DNA from: Fodinibacter luteus
Lineage (GTDB): Bacteria; Actinomycetota; Actinomycetes; Actinomycetales; Dermatophilaceae
Reading direction: 5' to 3'
DNA: 64,000 nucleotides
Assembly (NCBI RefSeq): GCF_039541575.1
Contig: NZ_BAABGM010000020.1
Location: 119,672 to 183,671, forward strand
A program made the translations under genes and the position numbers. Under the pieces are notes generated by a model. It saw nothing but the letters and a program-made list of their open reading frames with translations. It did not search any database and was not told where the DNA came from. Positions 6,992 through 15,621 of the stretch are shown here, piece by piece; position 1 is the first letter of the stretch; each line of letters opens with the position of its first letter.

Positions 6992-8434
6992 GTGACCCGA
7001 CTGCCCTGGCTCCGCTGGCTCGACGCGTCGGTCACGATCCGCATGGCGTTCGCCGTGCTCACCGCGCTCATCGCGGTTCTGACTCCCGAGCCCTTGGCCG
7101 ACGTCCTGCCGTGGCTGGTCCTCGTTGCCGTCCTCGACATGGTCGTCGTCACCCTCGACCGGATGCCGGTCGCGCGCCGCGGCGTCGTCAACAGCCTCGC
7201 GATGTCCCTCCTCGCCCTGTCCGCCGCCGCCGCCGGCGCCGCCTTCGCCCTGGAGGGCAACTCGGCGGCGCTCCTCATCCTCATCCCGGCGTACCACGCG
7301 GGCACCCGCTACGGCAGGTTCGGCTTCCTCCTCACCTCCGCCGTCGGCGGGGGCTCCTACCTGCTCGCGGTCTGGATCTTCGACCCGGAAGGAGGGGTGC
7401 AGGGGGTCATGCTCGCCTGGCTCGCCGCGGCCTCCCTGCTCGGCATCCTCGGCGCGTGGAACCAGCGGCTCGCGGCGGAGCAGGGCACGACGGAAGCGGA
7501 CCCCGCGGCGCGCGAGGCGATCGAGCTCATCGAGCGGCTCCACGACCTGTCGTCGCAGATGTCGACCGGCCTCGACGCGCTCGCCAGCGCGACGTTGGCT
7601 CTCGACCTGCTCGCGGCGAGGGTCCCCTCGACCCGCAGCGCGGTACTCGTCACCCACGACACCCAGCACTTGGTCCCCGTCGCCCTGCGCGGCTCGACCC
7701 GGGCGCCGTGGTCGGTGGCCGAGCAGGTGACGCAGGTGCTGTCCCTCGGACCGTCGAGGTGGGCCCCCACGGAGGTCACGTTCACGGACGACCTCGGCCC
7801 GCGGCGGGCGCTCGTCGCACCATGCGCCCTCGGCAACGGCTCCGCGACCGTGCTGGTCGCCGACCGGCCCGACGGCCAGCCCTTCAGCCGGGAGGAGCTC
7901 CACGTCGCCGGGAAGGTCACCCGGCGTGTGGCCCCGACCATTCAGGCAGGCCTGCTCTTCGGCGAGCTGCGGCAGGTCGCGAGCATCGAGGAGCGCGACC
8001 GCATCGCCCGTGACATCCACGACGGCATCGCGCAGGAGCTCGCGGCCCTGGGCTACCGGGTCGACGCCCTGCGCGCCCAGGCCGGCCCGCCCGGCACCTC
8101 GATGCGCGACAACCTGGACGGCCTGCGGCAGCAGCTCGGGGACGTCATGGCCGACCTGCGCCTCAACATCACCGACCTGCGGGTCGCCGAACGCCCGGGC
8201 AGCGGGCTCGGCGCGGTGCTCGGGGCCGCCGTGCAGAGCTTCGGCAGCGTCACCGGCATGCGCACGACGGTGACTGTCAGCGAGCGCCAGCGTCGCCTCG
8301 ACCCGCGCGTCGAGATCCTCGTCCACCGCCTCGTCATGGACGTGCTCGCCGACGCCCAGGCGAGCCATGCCCGAAACGCGTGGGTGACCCTCACCGCGTC
8401 GGTCGCCGGCCCGACGTCGGTCGTCCAGGCGTAG
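6992..8434 (+). pseudogene. NarL-type (HisKA_3) sensor histidine kinase, truncated in the ATPase domain
   Basis: The GTG at 6992 begins four to six hydrophobic segments (residues ~15-165), a GAF-like region and a HisKA_3 dimerisation domain with the phospho-acceptor His343 in RDIHDGIAQELAALG. The HATPase domain starts (VEILVHRLVMDVLADAQASHARNAWVTLT) and then stops after ~15 unrelated residues at 8434. The N box, G boxes and ATP lid are therefore missing, so autophosphorylation is not expected. The 3' end overlaps the converging flavoprotein gene in a non-native way. A TA-rich hexamer 12 nt before the GTG suggests a leaderless transcript. DegS/LiaS-like sensors are the nearest class. Confidence 0.78.
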
Positions 8435-10263
8435 CCACGGATGCCGGCCGCGCTGCGCCGGCCGCTGACCATGCGGAACAGCTCGTGCCGGGGTGCCGTG
8501 ACCGACCCGGCGGGCTCACCGTCGCCGACGACCCACTCACGGGAGCCGTCGCCGAGCCGGATCGCGGGGAGCCCCACCGCGACGAGGCGCGCGTGCAGCC
8601 AGTCCCGGTAGGCGGCGAACCCGAACCGGGCAACGGGGCCGTCGGTGTCGGCCGGCGCGCCGAGCGCCTCCCTGAGGTCCGCGACGTGGACGGCCAGGTC
8701 CCCGACCGGCGCCGGGACGAGCCACTCCGGCCCGTCGGCGATGGCGGCGTCGCCGCGCCGCAGGGCGAGGACGAGCCGGCCGCCGTGGAGGCGCAGGTGG
8801 CGCAGGGCCCCGTCCCGGCTGCGGTCGGTGAGCCGGTCGACGTGGGACGCCGTCCAGGCCTCCCGCCGCTCGGCCAGCGCCGGGTCCCGCCAGGCATCGA
8901 GCGCCCGTTCCGCGTAGGCGCCGCGGGCGGCATCCTGCGCGACCCCGGTGAGGTGCGCGAGCAGGTCACCCACGCTCCACGCGGGGCACGCCGGCACGGC
9001 ATCCGCCATGGCCGACTCGGGGAGGCCCTCGAGGATCCGGGAGAGCTCGGCGAGCCCCTGCTCGTACACCCAGGCCGCCCGCCAGCGCGCGCGGCGGACC
9101 GGTGTCATGACCTCGCCGGGGCGGTGGTGCCGCGAGAAGGTGTCGAGGAACTCCTGCCCGGCGACGGGGTCGGCCGCCAGCCCGGAGTACAGGGCCGCCG
9201 CCTCGGACCCCGGGAGGCGCGCGGCCTGGTAGGACCACTCGAAGAAGTCGGCGGCGCGGTCGTCGCGCCACGCCTGGTAGTCGCGCAGGTCGTCCCCCCG
9301 GCCGAGCGCGGCGCCGACGAACCACCCCTGGGCGAGCGCGTCGCCGATGCCCTGCGCCGTCACGGGGTGCTTGAACAGGCCGGCGTCCCCGACGAGGGCC
9401 CAGCCGGGTCCGGTGGCCGGGCGCTCGACGCCCCGCAGCATCGTCTCGGGCACGACGACGACCGGGGAGACCTGCCGGGCGTCGTCGAGCAGGCGGGGGT
9501 TGAGCACCGCCGGGAACCGTCGCAGCGCAGCCAGGTACGCCGCCGCGCGCTGCTCGCTCGTCCCCCGGGTCAGCTCGGCAGGTCCGGCGACCGAGAGCAG
9601 GTGGACGTCGTCCTCGCAGGGAGCGGACATCAGTCCCAGCCGCCCCTGGACGTCGATCCGGCACCAGCTCGAGTCCGGCAGGCCCTCCCAGTAGGCGAAG
9701 AGCATGGCGACCTCGCCACGCAGCCGGCGGGTCACGGGAAGCCCGAGCCGCCGCGCGACCGTCGAGCTGCGCCCGTCGGCGCCCACGACCCACGGCGCGA
9801 GCACCCGCTCACCGCCGTCCAGGACGACCCCGCGCACCGGGTCGTCGGCCGTGCCCGAGCCGACGAGGTCGGCCACGGACGTGCCGAACCTCGTGAGGGC
9901 TCCCGCCTCGGCCGCGGTGTCGACGAGGGCGGCGTCGAGCGCGACGCGCCGGATCGACACCGTCCGGTCGTGGCCGCCGACGGGGGTGAAGGTCCCCCGG
10001 ACGGTGTGGCCGAGGACGCGCCAGCTGTAGCCGACGGGGCGCAGCCGGTGGGCGGCGCGGACCCGCTCACCCGCGCCGAGCCGGTCGAGGAGGTCGAGCG
10101 AGTCGGGGAAGAGCTGGTGGGTCGACACGGTGTCGCTCGGGAACTCGGCCCGGTCCACGAGCAGGACGCGCCGACCGGCTCGCGCGAGCAGCGTGGCGAC
10201 GGTGGCCCCGGCGCACCGGGCGCCGACGACGACGGCGTCGTACTCGTCCTGGGGCGGTCGCAT
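8053..10263 (-). CDS. FAD-dependent oxidoreductase fused to maleylpyruvate-isomerase-like domain, 3' end disrupted
   Basis: The frame encodes 736 aa. Residues 1-~400 are a group-A flavoprotein monooxygenase/geranylgeranyl-reductase-like domain: VVVGARCAGATVATLLARAG binds the FAD ADP moiety, WVVGADGRSSTVAR is the DG motif, and GDAGLFKHPVTAQGIGDAL is the second FAD motif. Residues ~405-620 resemble mycothiol-dependent maleylpyruvate isomerase (CPAWSVGDLLAHLTG; GDLAVHVADLREALGAP; HELFRMVSGRRS). The native text ends near YAWTTD (about 8405). The last ~115 residues are only the antisense of the truncated kinase gene. The fusion suggests oxidation coupled to thiol-dependent chemistry on an aromatic or polyketide-like substrate, but this is inference. 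Confidence 0.75.
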   Translation of the reverse strand: MRPPQDEYDAVVVGARCAGATVATLLARAGRRVLLVDRAEFPSDTVSTHQLFPDSLDLLDRLGAGERVRAAHRLRPVGYSWRVLGHTVRGTFTPVGGHDRTVSIRRVALDAALVDTAAEAGALTRFGTSVADLVGSGTADDPVRGVVLDGGERVLAPWVVGADGRSSTVARRLGLPVTRRLRGEVAMLFAYWEGLPDSSWCRIDVQGRLGLMSAPCEDDVHLLSVAGPAELTRGTSEQRAAAYLAALRRFPAVLNPRLLDDARQVSPVVVVPETMLRGVERPATGPGWALVGDAGLFKHPVTAQGIGDALAQGWFVGAALGRGDDLRDYQAWRDDRAADFFEWSYQAARLPGSEAAALYSGLAADPVAGQEFLDTFSRHHRPGEVMTPVRRARWRAAWVYEQGLAELSRILEGLPESAMADAVPACPAWSVGDLLAHLTGVAQDAARGAYAERALDAWRDPALAERREAWTASHVDRLTDRSRDGALRHLRLHGGRLVLALRRGDAAIADGPEWLVPAPVGDLAVHVADLREALGAPADTDGPVARFGFAAYRDWLHARLVAVGLPAIRLGDGSREWVVGDGEPAGSVTAPRHELFRMVSGRRSAAGIRGYAWTTDVGPATDAVRVTHAFRAWLAWASASTSMTRRWTRISTRGSRRRWRSLTVTVVRMPVTLPKLCTAAPSTAPSPLPGRSATRRSVMLRRRSAMTSPSCCRRPSRLSRIEVPGGPAWARRASTR

Positions 10264-10358
10264 CCCGGCTCCTCACTCTCCTGCGTCGGCTGTCCTGCTC
10301 GGGCCACCACGGTGCCGACGGGGTGTGGAAGGTGGGTGGAAGGGGCGTGCCCGCCCCG

Positions 10359-13300
10359 TCACGGCGCACCCGCCCGGCGCCAGCGCTCGGCGGAACCGAT
10401 GCGCGCGTGGAGCTCGCCCGCCCGGTGCCGCCGCTCCCCCGCCTCGGCCGGCATCCGCCGTCGGTCCGCCAGCCGGGCCCAGGACTCGAGGGCGGCCGCC
10501 TCGTGCCACGGCAGGCGGTGCCGGGCGAAGACCGCCACCGCGAGGGCGTAGGCGTCGTCGGCGCGCTCGGGCTCGTCCCCCGCAGCCGCGACGGCGGCGC
10601 GCGCCAGCTCGACCTGACCGGCGGCGCCGCACCAGCGCTCCCCGCCGGCGAGGATGCCGTCGCAGCGGGCCAGGTGGCGGGCCGCCCGGGCCGGGTCCGT
10701 GCGCGCGTCGAGGCGGGCGAGCGCGGCCCGGGTCACGAGCTCGGTGGGCACCTGGGGGCCGTCGCAGGCCAGGGCCAGCGCCCGGTCGAGGGCCACCCGG
10801 GCGCCGTCCCGGTCGTCGAGGACGAGGCGGGCCGACGCGAGCCAGACGTGGTTGAGCGCGGCGTCGTGCAGGTCGCCCCGTGCCTCGTCGGCCGCCGCCG
10901 CCGCCGACCACGCCGCCTCCGCCTCCTCCCACCGCCCGTCGAGGTAGAGCAGCATCCGCCGAGCCACGGCATCCTCCGGCAGGCCGGCCGCCACCTCGTG
11001 CGCTCCCTCGAGGTCACCCATGGCCGCCGTGGCGAGGGCCAGCTGGTCGACGACGGTCGCGTGCGGGTCGGCGAAGACCGTGAACCGGGGCTGGCCCAGG
11101 CCACGACGGCACCACGACCGCGCCCCCTCGGGGTCGAGGAGGTAGGCGTTGGACGCGAGCGCGGCGGCGTTGACCGGGGTCCAGCCGAGGTAGGGGTCGG
11201 CGAGCTCGTGGGCGACGTCCCACGCCGCGTTCCACCGTCTCCCGGCCAGCGCCAGGTGGCCCTCGTCGAACGCGGCCCAGCCCAGCGCCCACTGGGGCAG
11301 CACCGTGAGGTCACGGCGGCCGAGCATCGTCGCCACCGCCTCGGCACGCTCGGCGGACCGGGAGAGCAGGTCGGTCCGCAGGCCGAGCATGGCGGCCTGG
11401 GCTCGCCCGCGGTGGAGGTGGTACGCCTGCTCGGGGGAGGGCATGAGACGCTCCGCAACGGAGAAGTGCTCGAGGGCCCGAGGGACGTCCATGACGCTGT
11501 GGTGGAGGGAGTACGCCCCGCCGAGCCTGCTGTGGACGACCCCGGCGGAGGCGTCGTCGCCCGCCCGGAGGAAGTCCTCGAGGGCCGCCTCGAGCAGGTC
11601 CACGCCCTCGCGGTACCCACGCCCCGACCTCAGCCGCAGCATCCCCGCCGTGAGCGCCGCCTCGGCCCGGGCGCCGGGGGGCTCCCCCGCGAGCAGGCGC
11701 ACCGCCGCCTCGGCCTGCTCGACCGCCTCGTCCCAGGCGTGGACGGAGCGGGCCTCCCCCGACGCCGCGAGGCTGTACCGGGCGGCGACCGCCGGGTCGG
11801 CCGCCGGCCCGGCGGCCCGCAGGTGCCCGGCGATCGCCGCGCTCCCCGACCTGCCCGGTCGGGCGATGAGTGCCTCGGCGGCCCGAAGGTGCAGGGCGCG
11901 GAGCCGGAAGCCGGTGAGCGTCGAGACCAGCGCCTCCCGGACCAGGTCGTCGGGGAACGCGTAGGCGCCCTGCCAGGAGGACCCCGACTCGACGAGCAGG
12001 CCCTCCGCCACCGCCTCGTCGAGGGTCTGCACGACCTGCTCCTCCGGGCGGTGCGCCACCTGCGCGAGCAGCTCGACGTCGACCGACGCCCCCAGGACGG
12101 CCGCCAAGGGAAGCACGTCGCCGGCCGCGTCGGACAGCGACGACAGGCGGTGCCGCACGACGTCGCGGATGCCGGGTGGCAGCCGCCACGGTGGGCCGTC
12201 GGCGTCGCCCGACCTCATGACCGCGTGGGCCAGCTCCTTGGCGTAGAGCGGGTTCCCGCCGGTGTGCTGCCATAGCCGGTGGGCGTGCCGGTCGACGTCG
12301 GGGGCGGTGGGACGCACGAGGTCGGCGAGCTCGCGCTCGTCGAGCGGCCCGAGCTCGACGCGGTCGCCGAGGACTCCCGGCGCGGGGTCGCCGAGGAGGG
12401 GCAGCAGGGCGGCGTGCCGGCCACCGGGTGGGTCGCGGAAGCACACGAGCAGCAGCACGCCGGGCGACAGGTGGGCGAGCAGGTGCCGCAGCAGGAGCGA
12501 GCTGGCCCGGTCGATGCGCTCGGCGTTCTCGACGACGAGGAGCACCGGCCCGGGGGCCGCGAGGCGAGCCACGACCGAGGTGACCGCGGCGTACAGCGTG
12601 ACCTCGGAGCCGTCGCCGGGCGCCTCGCGCACGGGCCCGGGCCCGGTGTCCTGCGGCCCGTCGAGCAACGCGGCGAGCTCGGCGGCGACGGCCGGTGGGG
12701 CGGCCGCGACGACCGCCTCGGCGTCCGCGCTGCTGCGCAGTGCCTCGGCCACCGGCTCGTAGGGCACCCGCGCGGTGTCGCACCGCCCCAGGAGCACCGG
12801 CCGCCCGTCGTCGCGGACCCGCCGTGCGAGGTGCGCGGCGAGGTGCGACTTGCCGATCCCCGCGACGCCGGAGACGAGCACGACCCGGCGCTCGCCGCGG
12901 CCGGCGCCCTCCCACGCGGCGACGAGGCGGGCCAGCTCGGTCGTGCGACCGACGAGGGCGGAGCGAGCGAGGGCCGCGAACACGGCATCCGGGGGGCGCG
13001 CAGCCGGCTGCGCCACGGCGGGCGCCGCAGCCGTGGAGGGCGACACGCCCCCGCTGTCCCCGAGCAGGAGGGGATCCTGCCGCAGGACGCGGTGGCTCAG
13101 CTCCTCCAGCTCGGGCCCGGGGTCGAGGCCCAGCTCGTCGGCGAGCCGGAGCCGGGTCGCGGCGAACGCCTCGAGGGCCTCCGCCTGGCGGCCGGACCGG
13201 TAGAGCGCCACCATGAGCTGGGCCGTGAACCGCTCGCGGAAGGGGTGCTCCCCGACGAGGGCCTCGAGGTCCGCCACGACCTCCCGGTGGCGGCCGGACG

Positions 13301-13829
13301 CGAGCTCGGCCGCGGCGAGCACCTCGAGGGCACCGAGCCGCAGCTCCTCGAGCCGCGCCGCCTCGGCGACCGCCGGGTCCACGTCCTCGAGCTCGGGGAA
13401 CGGCGGGCCCCGCCACAGCCGCAGCGCCTCCCGCACGAGCCGGGCGGCCCGGTGCGGCCTGCCCAGCCCCAGCGCCTCCCGGGCGAGCCCGAGACCGTCC
13501 TCGAACCGGTCGGCGTCCACGCCCCCGACGGGGACGACGAGGCAGTAGCCCGACGGTCCCGACGTGAGCGACACGCCCCGCACGACCTCGCCGAGGCGCC
13601 GGCGCAGGTGGGACACGTGGCTGCGCAGGGTCACCTCGGCGCCGCGGGGGGCGTCGTCGCCCCACAACCCGGCCACGAGGCGGGACGCGGGCACCGACCG
13701 GTTGCGGTGCAGGACCAGCAGGGCGAGGAGGGCCCGTTGCTTGGACCCGCGCACCGCCGCGGTGGAGCCGTCGGCGGTCGCGACCTCGAGGGGCCCGAGG
13801 ACGCCGAGGAGCGGCGGGTCGGTGTCCAC
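10359..13829 (-). CDS. SARP/AfsR-family transcriptional activator with ATPase and TPR domains
   Basis: This 1156-aa protein has the order winged helix (1-~95), BTAD domain (~100-245), AAA/STAND ATPase and helical TPR-like repeats. Visible motifs are GSKQRALLALLVLHRNRSVP and RSHVSHLRRRLGE in the DNA-binding part, FRERFTAQLMVALYRSGRQAEALEA in BTAD, Walker A SGVAGIGKSH and a Walker B-like LLVVENAERID. The start is a GTG at 13829. Such large regulators integrate a signal through the repeats and activate secondary-metabolism or stress genes. The only minus-strand gene immediately downstream is the flavoprotein fusion, 95 bp away, so local control of that gene is possible. A short GGGGCG/CGCCCC hairpin lies at the stop codon (10342-10357). 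Confidence 0.88.
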   Translation of the reverse strand: MDTDPPLLGVLGPLEVATADGSTAAVRGSKQRALLALLVLHRNRSVPASRLVAGLWGDDAPRGAEVTLRSHVSHLRRRLGEVVRGVSLTSGPSGYCLVVPVGGVDADRFEDGLGLAREALGLGRPHRAARLVREALRLWRGPPFPELEDVDPAVAEAARLEELRLGALEVLAAAELASGRHREVVADLEALVGEHPFRERFTAQLMVALYRSGRQAEALEAFAATRLRLADELGLDPGPELEELSHRVLRQDPLLLGDSGGVSPSTAAAPAVAQPAARPPDAVFAALARSALVGRTTELARLVAAWEGAGRGERRVVLVSGVAGIGKSHLAAHLARRVRDDGRPVLLGRCDTARVPYEPVAEALRSSADAEAVVAAAPPAVAAELAALLDGPQDTGPGPVREAPGDGSEVTLYAAVTSVVARLAAPGPVLLVVENAERIDRASSLLLRHLLAHLSPGVLLLVCFRDPPGGRHAALLPLLGDPAPGVLGDRVELGPLDERELADLVRPTAPDVDRHAHRLWQHTGGNPLYAKELAHAVMRSGDADGPPWRLPPGIRDVVRHRLSSLSDAAGDVLPLAAVLGASVDVELLAQVAHRPEEQVVQTLDEAVAEGLLVESGSSWQGAYAFPDDLVREALVSTLTGFRLRALHLRAAEALIARPGRSGSAAIAGHLRAAGPAADPAVAARYSLAASGEARSVHAWDEAVEQAEAAVRLLAGEPPGARAEAALTAGMLRLRSGRGYREGVDLLEAALEDFLRAGDDASAGVVHSRLGGAYSLHHSVMDVPRALEHFSVAERLMPSPEQAYHLHRGRAQAAMLGLRTDLLSRSAERAEAVATMLGRRDLTVLPQWALGWAAFDEGHLALAGRRWNAAWDVAHELADPYLGWTPVNAAALASNAYLLDPEGARSWCRRGLGQPRFTVFADPHATVVDQLALATAAMGDLEGAHEVAAGLPEDAVARRMLLYLDGRWEEAEAAWSAAAAADEARGDLHDAALNHVWLASARLVLDDRDGARVALDRALALACDGPQVPTELVTRAALARLDARTDPARAARHLARCDGILAGGERWCGAAGQVELARAAVAAAGDEPERADDAYALAVAVFARHRLPWHEAAALESWARLADRRRMPAEAGERRHRAGELHARIGSAERWRRAGAP

Positions 13830-13868
13830 GACGTCACCCGGTCCGGTCCCGCGATGCCCACGCCGGGC

Positions 13869-13928
13869 GCCGCTGCCTCACAGCGGCAACCTACGGCCCT
13901 TCGCGGCCGGGCACCATGCCCCGGCCGC
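13869..13928 (-). terminator. Two tandem hairpins closing the oxidase/NOR-like operon
   Basis: GCGGCCGGG (13903-13911) pairs with CCCGGCCGC (13920-13928) around an 8-nt loop. GCCGCTG (13869-13875) pairs with CAGCGGC (13881-13887) around 5 nt. Both lie between the stop of the catalytic subunit (13936) and the start of the SARP gene (13829), where a terminator is needed. Confidence 0.6.
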
Positions 13929-13935
13929 GGGCCCG

Positions 13936-15621
13936 TCACTCCTTCCCGGCCCCGGTGGTCGCGGTCTCGGGCTGGACGGCGAGGTCCGTGCCGGGCACGA
14001 GGACGGAGGGCGGCAGGGGGGAGCGCCGGAAGAGGCCCACGGCGCCGCTCAGGCCGAGCGTCATGACGATGTTGTAGAGGAAGACGAGCAGCGCCACGAG
14101 GAGGAGGAACCCGCTGATCGCGGCGAGCACCATGTAGGGCTGGAACTCGCCCTCGTAGTAGATCGTGCGCCGCAGCATCCCCTGGAGGCCGGCCATGCCC
14201 ATGAAGGCTCCCATGCCGATCCCGCCGACGAGGTGGCACCAGAAGTGCACGGTCGCGAGGCGCTGGCTGTACAGCTCGGCGCCGTTGGTGAGCAGCGGCA
14301 GGAGGAGGTAGACCGCGGCGTAGAGCGTCATCGTGAGTCCGACGAGCACCGCGACGTGGACGTGCGGGCCGATGACCCACTGCGTGTTGTGGAGGATCCG
14401 GTTGAGCCCGGCGTCGGCCTGCATGATGCCGGCCGGCACCGCGAGCGCGAACCCGAGGAGGCCGCCGATGAGGAACTTCAGCGGGTTCGACATCGTGAGC
14501 GGCCGCGCCTGCCACAGGGTCACGAGGACGATGAAGAAGGCCAGGCCCTGGGTGATGAGCTCGAACGCGGTGACGAACTCCCCCGACCCCATCTTGAGCG
14601 CCGCCGGCTGCCCCTGGTCGGAGAGCAGGTGGTGGCTCCACACCGTCCACGACACGACGACCTCGAGGCCGAGCGCGAACCTCGCCCACCGGGCCATGAA
14701 GACCTCACGCCCGGTGATGAGCTGGGCGAGCAGGTACCACGTGCCGGCGACGAAGACGAGGACGAGGCCGTCCGCGACGAGGTCGAGGCCCCACCAGTAC
14801 CAGTTCTTGTACAGGAGGGCGTCGACGGCGCTCGTGCGCAGCGAGGTCCCGAGGATCTCCGCGACCATGTAGACGAGGATGAGCACGCCCGTGAACAGGA
14901 TGACCCCGGCGTTGAAGAGCACGTCGACCGTGCCCCGGGCGATGGCGGCCACCGGCAGGGAGACGAGGTGGTCCTGCTCCTTGCTGCGGCTCAGCTTCCC
15001 CGTGAAGAACAGCTTGAGGGTCGTCAGGCCGAGCGCGTCGCCGAGCAGCCGCCCCGGCGGCTGGCGGGTCCAGCCCTCGGGGGTGTAGGAGATCGTCTTG
15101 AACACGTTGAGGACGAAGAGGAGCGTCCCGACCATGACGAGGGCGATGCCGGTGATGAAGATGGCGCCCGCCACCGGCTCGAACTGGTCGAAGTCCGCCG
15201 GGAGCGGCCAGTAGAGCGTGTAGAGGGGCGCGTAGTGGGTGATGAACCCGTCGAGCCAGAAGGTGAAGACGCCGACGACGATGAGCCACAGGGTCCAGTT
15301 CGCGAGGCGGTAGGACCACAGCGGCTTGTGCATGAGGTACGGCAGGAGGAACGTGAACGCGCCGAAGACGAGCAGGTAGGACGACCCGAAGATGCCGACG
15401 AGCGGGTGCGCGGTCAGCATCGCGTAGTAGCGGTCGGGGAAGAGCAGCTCCTGCGGCTCGACGGCGTTGATCCGCAGCAGCATGCCCTCGATGACCGCGA
15501 ACGCGTAGTAGACCAGCCCGAAGACGACGTACTTCAGGGTCAGCTTCTGCATCGGCGTCAGGGTCTCGGGGTGGAACGAGTGCTCGTTGCCGTGGACCAG
15601 GGTGTCGGTGAACGTGCTCAT
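13936..15621 (-). CDS. Heme-copper oxidase superfamily catalytic subunit, NO-reductase-like, non-canonical metal site
   Basis: This 561-aa protein has about 12-14 membrane helices. The ATG at 15621 has AAGGAGG 8 nt upstream and overlaps the subunit II stop (ATGA). Low-spin heme ligands are His72 (MLTAHPLVG) and His422; the high-spin heme ligand is His420 (GPHVHVAV). The helix VII metal-ligand pair His330-His331 (WSHHLL) is present. Helix VI reads YWWGLDLVADG, where NO reductases have a YWWWVVHLWVEG-like motif. By this alignment the third His ligand is Asp280 and the NOR glutamate is Asp284. No active-site Tyr of oxygen reductases is visible. I infer a quinol-type NO reductase or related enzyme rather than an oxygen reductase. 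Generic pipelines may call it cytochrome c oxidase subunit I. Confidence 0.72.
   Translation of the reverse strand: MSTFTDTLVHGNEHSFHPETLTPMQKLTLKYVVFGLVYYAFAVIEGMLLRINAVEPQELLFPDRYYAMLTAHPLVGIFGSSYLLVFGAFTFLLPYLMHKPLWSYRLANWTLWLIVVGVFTFWLDGFITHYAPLYTLYWPLPADFDQFEPVAGAIFITGIALVMVGTLLFVLNVFKTISYTPEGWTRQPPGRLLGDALGLTTLKLFFTGKLSRSKEQDHLVSLPVAAIARGTVDVLFNAGVILFTGVLILVYMVAEILGTSLRTSAVDALLYKNWYWWGLDLVADGLVLVFVAGTWYLLAQLITGREVFMARWARFALGLEVVVSWTVWSHHLLSDQGQPAALKMGSGEFVTAFELITQGLAFFIVLVTLWQARPLTMSNPLKFLIGGLLGFALAVPAGIMQADAGLNRILHNTQWVIGPHVHVAVLVGLTMTLYAAVYLLLPLLTNGAELYSQRLATVHFWCHLVGGIGMGAFMGMAGLQGMLRRTIYYEGEFQPYMVLAAISGFLLLVALLVFLYNIVMTLGLSGAVGLFRRSPLPPSVLVPGTDLAVQPETATTGAGKE

Noticed and set aside
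10323..12275. 650-codon plus-strand frame opposite the SARP gene
   Set aside because: It shows Arg/Gly/Pro-rich shadow composition without a recognisable domain, while the opposite strand encodes a full SARP/AfsR protein.
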